Below the pieces are notes generated by a model. It did not search any database. It was not told the origin of the DNA and was given only the letters and a program-made list of their open reading frames with translations. Below are positions 57,700 to 64,000 of a DNA stretch of 64,000 nucleotides, piece after piece. Each line of letters starts with the position of its first letter. The stretch's first letter is position 1. The translations under genes and the position numbers were made by a program. The stretch is from Prochilodus magdalenae (Eukaryota; Chordata; Actinopteri; Characiformes; Prochilodontidae). The stretch is from NCBI GenBank assembly GCA_024036415.1, contig JAMWET010000628.1:256001-320000 (forward strand). Reading direction: 5' to 3'.

Positions 57700-58745
57700 C
57701 CCATTCTGAGGGAGTAGGGTCTCATTTTGAGGGAGTAGGGTCTCATTTTGAGGGAGTAGGGTCTCATTTTGAGGGTGTAGGGCCTCATTTTGAGGGAGTA
57801 GGGTCTCATTTTGAGGGAGTAGGGTCTCATTTTGAGGGAGTAGGATCTCATTCTGAGGGAGTAGGGTCTCATTTTGAGGGAGTAGGGTCTCATTTTGAGG
57901 GAGTAGGGTCTCATTTTGAGGGAGTAGGATCTCATTTTGAGGGAGTAGGGTCTCATTATGAGGGAGTAGGGTCTCATTTTGAGGGAGTAGGATCTCATTC
58001 TGAGGGAGTAGGGTCTCATTTTGAGGGAGTAGGGTCTCATTTTGAGGGAGTAGGGTCTCATTATGAGGGAGTAGGGTCTCATTTTGAGGGAGTAGGGTCT
58101 CATTTTGAGGGAGTAGGGTCTCATTTTGAGGGAGTAGGGTCACATTTTGAGGGAGTAGGGTCACATTCTGAGGGAGTAGGATCTCATTTTGAGGGAATAG
58201 GGTCTCATTCTGAGGGAGTAGGGTCTCATTATGAGGAGTAGGATCTCATTTTGAGGGAGTAGGGTCACATTTTGAGGGAGTAGGGTCTCATTTTGAGGGA
58301 GTAGGATCTCATTTTGAGGGAATAGGGTCTCATTCTGAGGGAGTAGGGTCTCATTATGAGGAGTAGGATCTCATTTTGAGGGAGTAGGGTCACATTTTGA
58401 GGGAATAGGGTCACATTTTGAAGGAGTAGGGTCTCATTATGAGGAGCAGGGTCTCATTCTGATGGAGTAGGGTTTCATTTTGAGGGTGTAGGGTCTCATT
58501 CTGAGGGAGTAGGGTCTCATTTTGAGGGTGTAGGGTCACATTTTGAGGGAGTAGGGTCTTATTCTGAGGGAGTAGAGTCTCATTTTGAGGGAGTAGGGTC
58601 TTATTCTGAGGGAGTAGGGTCTCATTTTGAGGGAGTAGGGTCTCATTTTGAGGGAGTAGGGTCTCGTTTTGAGGAAGTAGTGTCACGTTTTGAAGGAGTA
58701 GGGTCCCATTATGAGGAGTAGGGTCTCATTTTGAGGTAGTATGGT
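57700..58745. repeat. 21-bp G-rich minisatellite
   Basis: The unit GAGGGAGTAGGGTCTCATTT plus T is repeated about 49 times, with substitutions and a few 20-bp units. All six frames are nearly stop-free in places, giving 150- to 187-codon artefact frames (EGVGSHF or ETLLPQN strings). A block of six units is duplicated: the GAGGGAATAG variant occurs at 58191 and again at 58316. Confidence 0.97.
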
Positions 58746-60327
58746 CCTGTTTCCCATTTCGGTCACAGCTGTGGTTTAGTCTGAACTAAAGGTTCCTTAA
58801 TGGACTCTTACAAAAAGGTGCCACCAAGTGTTATTTGGGGGACGTTTTAGGACCACTGCTGGTCCCTGAATAAACATTTACATGTTTAGATGATGTCAGG
58901 ATCGTATACCAATTTAAGCGTTCCTCTTAGAACCTTTACATGATGTGGAGGTTCTTAAAACTTTGAAAAAATGTTCTTCACACTCCCACATCCTGTTTCT
59001 ATCAAACGGAACCGGACCACACAGTGAGAAGTTCTTTAGTGAATCTTTTCTGGCCGCTTTCTGGCCACAAAAATGTTGTTTCTGCCGTTGATGCATGGTT
59101 CCAGGAAGAGCCACCTAAACTGGTGTACATGTTTGTGATAGAGTGTGGATCTGAACTAGACCTCTACAGTATGTGGAGGTTCGTTCTAACGGGTTCTACT
59201 GAACAGCTCTGTAGGGAGAAAACGTGTTTTTATGCTATTGCATCACTCCAAAGAACCCTTTTTGGCAGCGTAAAGTTCCAAGACTGTACATTATTTCATG
59301 ATGCCTCTGTAGGGCACCATAATGTCCATAGTTCCATAGCATATACCTCTGTGGCTGTGTTATACAAGCTACACGGTGCACTGATTAGGCCATGATGAAG
59401 CATTTTCCACCGGTCTTAAGAGGCATTCCAAGGGGACAGAGTAATCCACAAGAGATGGTAACGCTTGGCTACTCCCTGCTCCATCTCTCCATGGTAACAG
59501 AAGCCAGGCCTTTAAAACTGCACAGTGGAAAAGATCTCATTCAGTCGCCTGATCATTTTACCCCCTTCATCATTTCATATTCATCATCACGGGCCTTTGT
59601 ATGAACAATAGCTGCTGGAACTCAAGGTAGCTCAGTCAGTCAGATAAAACAACTGATGCCGGTCATATTTGACTGTCAGTATCGATGTGGACCACCATTG
59701 ACGTCCTATGCACAACTCTCTGGGCTGATGTTGCTGTGTGTTGTGTCATCTCCAGAGCCCTGTCACTAACACAGAGTCTGGAAGAGGCTGAGATGCGCCT
59801 GGTGCGCCAAACCACCAGGCAGTGTATAATATCAATTACCAGACGTTTCTTCATGTGGGTTTAGGACAGCCTTGCCTTTTCTTTATGCATGATGCTTTGT
59901 TTTTTGGAAAACGTGCATCCCAATTGAAGATATGTGTTTGTGTTACCCTTTGTTTATTTTTAGGTGCTGCTCTGGTATTTTTGGGACCCTCGGATCTTCT
60001 TTTCCACTGGTTTTGAGTTTTTTGTTTTCCTTTTTTGTTTTTTTGTTGTTGTTTTGTTTTTGTTTTTTGGTAAACCTCATCAATCGATATTCTGAGTTTT
60101 TCTACATTCTTATCATTTTGTAGGCAGCAATATGAGATGTGATGGAAAATGGAATTATGTGCAATGTTTAAATAAAAAAAGCGTAATATATTAAATAAAA
60201 AAAGCAAAAAAGGTGCATTTGTCTTTCTTCAGCAGATGAGGTGGAGCTTATGAAGCTACCATAATGAACGTTCTTGCTGTATGTCGTATAAGCAATTCCT
60301 TTGGTCCCCCAAAAATCTTTTATATGT
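58746..60327. other. Single-copy sequence
   Basis: The stretch 59400-59620 is repeat-free and includes CTCCATGGTAACAGAAGCCA; it may be conserved non-coding DNA. T-rich low-complexity DNA lies at about 60010-60070. A 123-codon + frame at 59024-59395 has no recognised domain. Confidence 0.35.
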
Positions 60328-61185
60328 GCTCATCGTTGAAAAGAATAGTTGAGCCCAGATGGAAGTGTTGGACTGCAGAGCTATTGGGAAGGGAGATAAA
60401 GGTCACCATGAATAATAAATGATGACACATTTAGACTGACAGGGGGAATATTTATTGGGCTACACATACAGAAGTAGTGTCTCTCTGTATGGCATGCTAA
60501 TGCAACATGTCATGGGGGGCAGTCGTGGGCTGGAGGTTAGGGAACCAGCCTTGTGACCGAAGGGTCGCCGGTTCGATTCCCTGAGCCTACAGTAACGACT
60601 GAGGTGCCCTTGAGCAAGACACCTAATCCCCAACTGCTCCCCAGGCGCTGTGGATAGGGCTGCCCACTGCTCTGGGTAAGTGTGCTCACTGCCCCCTAGT
60701 GTGTTCACTAGTGAGTGTGTTTGTGGTGTTTCACTTCACGGATGGGTTAAATGCAGAGACTAAATTTCCTGACAACAAACCATTTATCTTGGCACTGAGC
60801 ACGGTGCCTCCACGCATGAATTCGTTGGTTGCCTCCACCAAGTCTAAAGTAGGACTCACACGTCATGCCATGACACCATTGCAGTTTCGGCAACACCAAT
60901 GTGGTGTTAAGGGTAGCCACCATAGTGGTCTGTGTGCATGTAGTCCTGCACCGTGCAGTCGTCTGTCAATGGTGTTGCTCTAGCAGGATGACTCTTGGAG
61001 GACTGTTCACTGAATGTGCGCAATTGTGGCTGTTGGGTGAGTCAGGTACAGTGTTAAGGCCTGTACTTGCGTATGTCACATGCGCAACTAAGCGTGAATT
61101 TGAATCTTTCGCATGTCTCATAATGTCAGACCCACCCACCAAGTTTCATTCCCATCAGCTGATTCTTTCTGGTGCAACTATTTTT
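60328..61185 (-). mobile_element. Tc1-like family T3 copy interrupted by a SINE
   Basis: The left end reads CATCGTTGAAAAGAATAGTT and the right end GATTCTTTCTGGTGCAACTA. The left block with AATAAATGATGACACATTTA and the right half are typical T3. A SINE (60515-60768) replaces part of the C-terminal transposase region, with some T3 sequence missing at the junction. Confidence 0.75.
60515..60768 (+). mobile_element. tRNA-derived SINE, family S1, nested in a T3 element
   Basis: The head has box A-like GTGGGCTGGAGGTTAGGG and a perfect box B GGTTCGATTCC. The body runs from GCCCTTGAGCAAGACACC through CACTGCCCCCTAGTGTG to GGGTTAAATGCAGAGACTAA. It is the same family as 12988-13267. These are SINE promoters; the sequence does not fold as a functional tRNA gene and continues into a non-tRNA body. 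Confidence 0.85.
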
Positions 61186-62140
61186 GTTGGTTTGCCATGT
61201 TTTTGGAATGTACATACTAAAAAGTTCTGGGTGACTATTGACTTCTATTGTTTGTTAGCATTGTTAGCCTCATAGCTCCAGTAATAAACCGGAACTGGTA
61301 AATTGGGACAGGAAACATGTCTTGCCTGGTTAACCGGGTCATTTTAATATAGTTTAAAACTGATATCTCTCTAGACCTTTTCTTTTAACAATCATGGGCA
61401 TTTATATGCACTGAATAATCTCATCATAATTCGATTTCTGCAATTATTTTGATTTTGAAGAGGTCATGTAAACATCATGCTCTGATTTCTAAAATTGGAT
61501 CTGATTTTAAAAATCTGGTCCACAGAGCTATGGAGTTTAGCTCAGTTTTTATGGTTAGTCAATGCAGGTAAACACTTACTCTGATTTCTTTCAGAATTCC
61601 AAGTGTGCATGTGGAAAAACAGAGCACAGTATCAGAAATCACAGTAACCATGAGATGGTATCACACAAATACAAACTTTTGGATCAACATTAAAACTATA
61701 TAAATCTAAAAGTAAATGGTTGAAGAAATGATAGGGTTAAAATATTCATCATTTCCTAGTTGATGTGTGTTCATGTTTTCAGGTATGGAGAGTGAGTTGC
61801 TGTGGCATGACATTTGAGATTTCTGTTTGTTTACGTTACGTCTTTGTCTGTGAGTTTACTGGCCGGTTGTAAAGCAGAAGTCTGATTATTCCCGACTCAT
61901 CATGACCTGGAGTTTTCCCATTATCTGATTACTTTGATGCAAACATGTTAATAGGATTACTGACAAAATCTGATATTTGAATTTTTAGGTGCATGTAAAC
62001 AAACTCACTGTTTACTCTGATCATCATAAGAACCTACCCTATACTTTTTGCACACCATTTAAAAACACTAGCTCTCCTTTACGGTGTGTGAACATTTGTA
62101 CAATGACTTCAGAAGTTTAGAAACGTATGAATATTAATAG
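61186..62140. other. Single-copy-looking, AT-rich sequence
   Basis: No feature was recognised. Confidence 0.4.
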
Positions 62141-62145
62141 TGAGT

Positions 62146-62196
62146 ATTAATGTGTGTGTGTGTATATATATGTGTGTGTGTGTGTGAGTTTGTGTG

Positions 62197-62228
<32 letters not shown>

Positions 62229-62236
62229 GGTGAGTT

Positions 62237-62267
<31 letters not shown>

Positions 62268-62383
62268 CTATGTGTGTGTGTGTGTGTGTGTGTCTATGTG
62301 TGTGTGTGTGTGAGTTTGAGTTTGTGTGTGTGTGTATGTGTGCGTGTTTGTGTGTGTGTGTGTGTGTTTTTGTGTGTGTGTGT

Positions 62384-62417
<34 letters not shown>

Positions 62418-62464
62418 CTATGTGTGTGTGTGTGTGAGTTTGTGTGTATGTGTGCGTGTTTGTT

Positions 62465-62495
<31 letters not shown>

Positions 62496-62518
62496 GTGTG
62501 TTTGTGTGTGTGAGTTTG

Positions 62519-62553
<35 letters not shown>

Positions 62554-62560
62554 GTGAGTT

Positions 62561-62597
<37 letters not shown>

Positions 62598-62692
62598 CTA
62601 TGTGTGTGTGTGTGTGTGTGTGTGTCTATGTGTGTGTGTGTGTGTGTGTGTGTGAGTTTGTGTGTGTGTGTATGTGTGCGTGTTTGTGTGTG

Positions 62693-62743
<51 letters not shown>

Positions 62744-63060
62744 TTGTGTGTGTGTGTGCGTGTGTTGGTGTGTGTAAATTCGTTAAGGTGTGGACGTGTG
62801 TGTGTGCGTCTATGTGTGTGTGTGTGTGTGTGGTGGTGTGGAGTTTTGGGGTGTATGTGTGTGTGTGTGTGTTTTGTGTGTCCCACTGAAGACCTGTGGT
62901 GTATGTGTGTGTGTGTGTGTGTGAGTTCACATGTTCCTGTGTGTATGTGTTTGTGTGTGTGTGTCTCATGTCTGTGTGTCTGTGTGTGTGTGTGTGTGTG
63001 CGTTGAGTTTGTGTGTTCGTGTGTGTCTTGTGTGTGTGTGTGTGTGGTGTGTGTTTGTTT
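62146..63060. repeat. Long (GT)n-rich tract with higher-order repeats
   Basis: About 900 bp are mostly GT dinucleotides, broken by recurring marker words GAGTTTG, GTCTATG and GTGCGTGTTTG. Those markers recur in the same order near 62312, 62435 and 62653, so larger blocks have been duplicated. The long Cys/Val and Thr/His frames are artefacts. Confidence 0.97.
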
Positions 63061-63300
63061 TGTGTGCTACCCATGTTTATGTCCATCTTCTTTCTGTGTG
63101 TACTGTGTGTTTGCGTCTGTCCTTGTGGGTGGTGTTGGGGTCCACAAGAGCCTGCTGATCCCTCTTTGTCAGCAGGGCTTACTTTTGACACCTGATCCAC
63201 CAGTTACTCACCTCAGATCCAGATTAAATATTTAAGGTGGACGCTGCATGCGGCAATTACTGGACCCTTGGACGTATTCCAGATGCCGCAGCCAACTCCC
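63061..63300. other. Short unique spacer between GT and CT tracts
   Basis: No feature was recognised. Confidence 0.4.
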
Positions 63301-63304
63301 ACTG

Positions 63305-64000
63305 AAGACCAATATACTCTCTCTCTCTTTCACATCTTCCTCTTTATATGTATTCTTCTCTCATTTCTCTCTCTCTTCCTGACCTCTCTTCCTGTTTTCG
63401 TCTCTCCCCTCTTTCTGCCCCTTGCTTTTTTTCTCTCTACCCATTTTATTCCATCTTCTTTCTTATACTTTCTTTTTCTTCCTTATTTATTTTCCCCTTC
63501 TCTCCCTCATTTTTCTTTGTCTTTCCCTTTCACTCATTCTTTTCCCCTTTCTTCTATCTCTCTCACTGCCTCTTGTTTCTATTTCTCTTCACTTTCTCAC
63601 TCACACATCCTTCTCTCCATATATTGTTTATTCTCTTCTCTCTGTCTTTCTGACGTCTCTCTTTCTGTCTCCCCTCTCTTTCTTCCTCTCTAGGTCTTTC
63701 TTTTTATCTCTCTCTTTCTTTTCTGTCTTCTGTCTTTCTCTCTCTCATTTATTTCTCTCCTCCTACTCTCCTTTTCTCACTTTTATTCTCTTTCCCCTTC
63801 TCTTATCTGTCTTCTCTCTCACTGTTTGTCTCTCCCCTCTCTCCATATTTTTCTAGCTTTCTGTTTCTCTTTCCATCTTTTTTCTTCCTCATTTATTTCT
63901 TCCCTTCTCCTCTCTTTCTTCTGACTTTCAGTTTCTTTCTCTCTCACTCACTATACGTCTTTCTTTCTGACTCTTTTCCTCTTTTCTCTCTAATCTTTGT
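63305..64000. repeat. CT-rich polypyrimidine tract
   Basis: About 700 bp are strongly C and T biased on the + strand, less regular than the tract at 5670. It runs off the window edge. Ser/Leu/Phe frames here are artefacts. Confidence 0.9.

Noticed and set aside
57652..58686. Frames of 91-187 codons encoding EGVGSHF or ETLLPQN repeats
   Set aside because: Products of the 21-bp minisatellite, open in several frames at once.
60549..60595. tRNA gene suggested by box A and box B motifs
   Set aside because: The motifs belong to a SINE head that continues into a non-tRNA body and has a second copy at 12988-13267.
62154..63235. Cys/Val-rich and Thr/His-rich frames up to 223 codons
   Set aside because: Translations of the GT repeat. 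The Cys-Val pattern is not a cysteine-rich protein.

Overview
The window reads as intergenic or intronic DNA from a vertebrate, most likely a teleost fish. It is dominated by degenerate Tc1/mariner-type elements, tRNA-derived SINEs, long microsatellites and minisatellites. The only protein-coding evidence is two short exon-like segments. I favour an ostariophysan such as a characiform or catfish, judged from the repeat types I recognise. That is inference and I could not check it. Nothing resembles a bacterial operon, a CRISPR array or an integrated virus.

Layout. 0-5 kb holds fragments of two Tc1-like families and an AT-cored palindromic element. 5-6.5 kb holds a G-rich minisatellite followed by about 850 bp of polypyrimidine. 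7-24 kb is a patchwork of single-copy sequence and mobile-element remnants: a LINE relic, SINEs, four copies of an internally deleted Tc1 element, and the first of five copies of a Tc1-derived MITE. 24.5-25.4 kb has an inverted repeat and a displaced direct duplication. 26.8-30.1 kb is a large 36-bp minisatellite with higher-order structure. 32-36 kb holds several inverted-repeat elements and a 22-bp minisatellite. 38-40 kb holds a retroposon-like repeat whose tail has expanded into a 300-bp microsatellite, then a fold-back repeat. 41-47.7 kb holds more Tc1-type copies, a near-perfect 111-bp hairpin and a three-level nested insertion. 48-51.5 kb carries the two exon-like segments on the + strand, in compatible reading phase. 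57.7-58.7 kb is a 21-bp G-rich minisatellite. 60-61 kb is a Tc1-type copy with a SINE inside it. 62-64 kb is a GT-rich block followed by a CT-rich block.

Four Tc1-like lineages can be told apart by their recognisable transposase remnants. I label them T1 (five about 530-bp MITE copies keeping the helix-turn-helix end), T2 (three helix-turn-helix fragments), T3 (six internally deleted copies plus one terminal fragment) and T4 (one degenerate copy plus terminal fragments). None encodes an intact transposase. Nested insertions give a relative age order in several places.

Most open reading frames of 60-770 codons in this window come from tandem repeats whose period is a multiple of three, from dinucleotide tracts, or from transposase relics. 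They are not reported as genes. The best gene candidate is a last coding exon at 51170-51512, possibly preceded by an internal exon at 48152-48293. I could not identify the protein.
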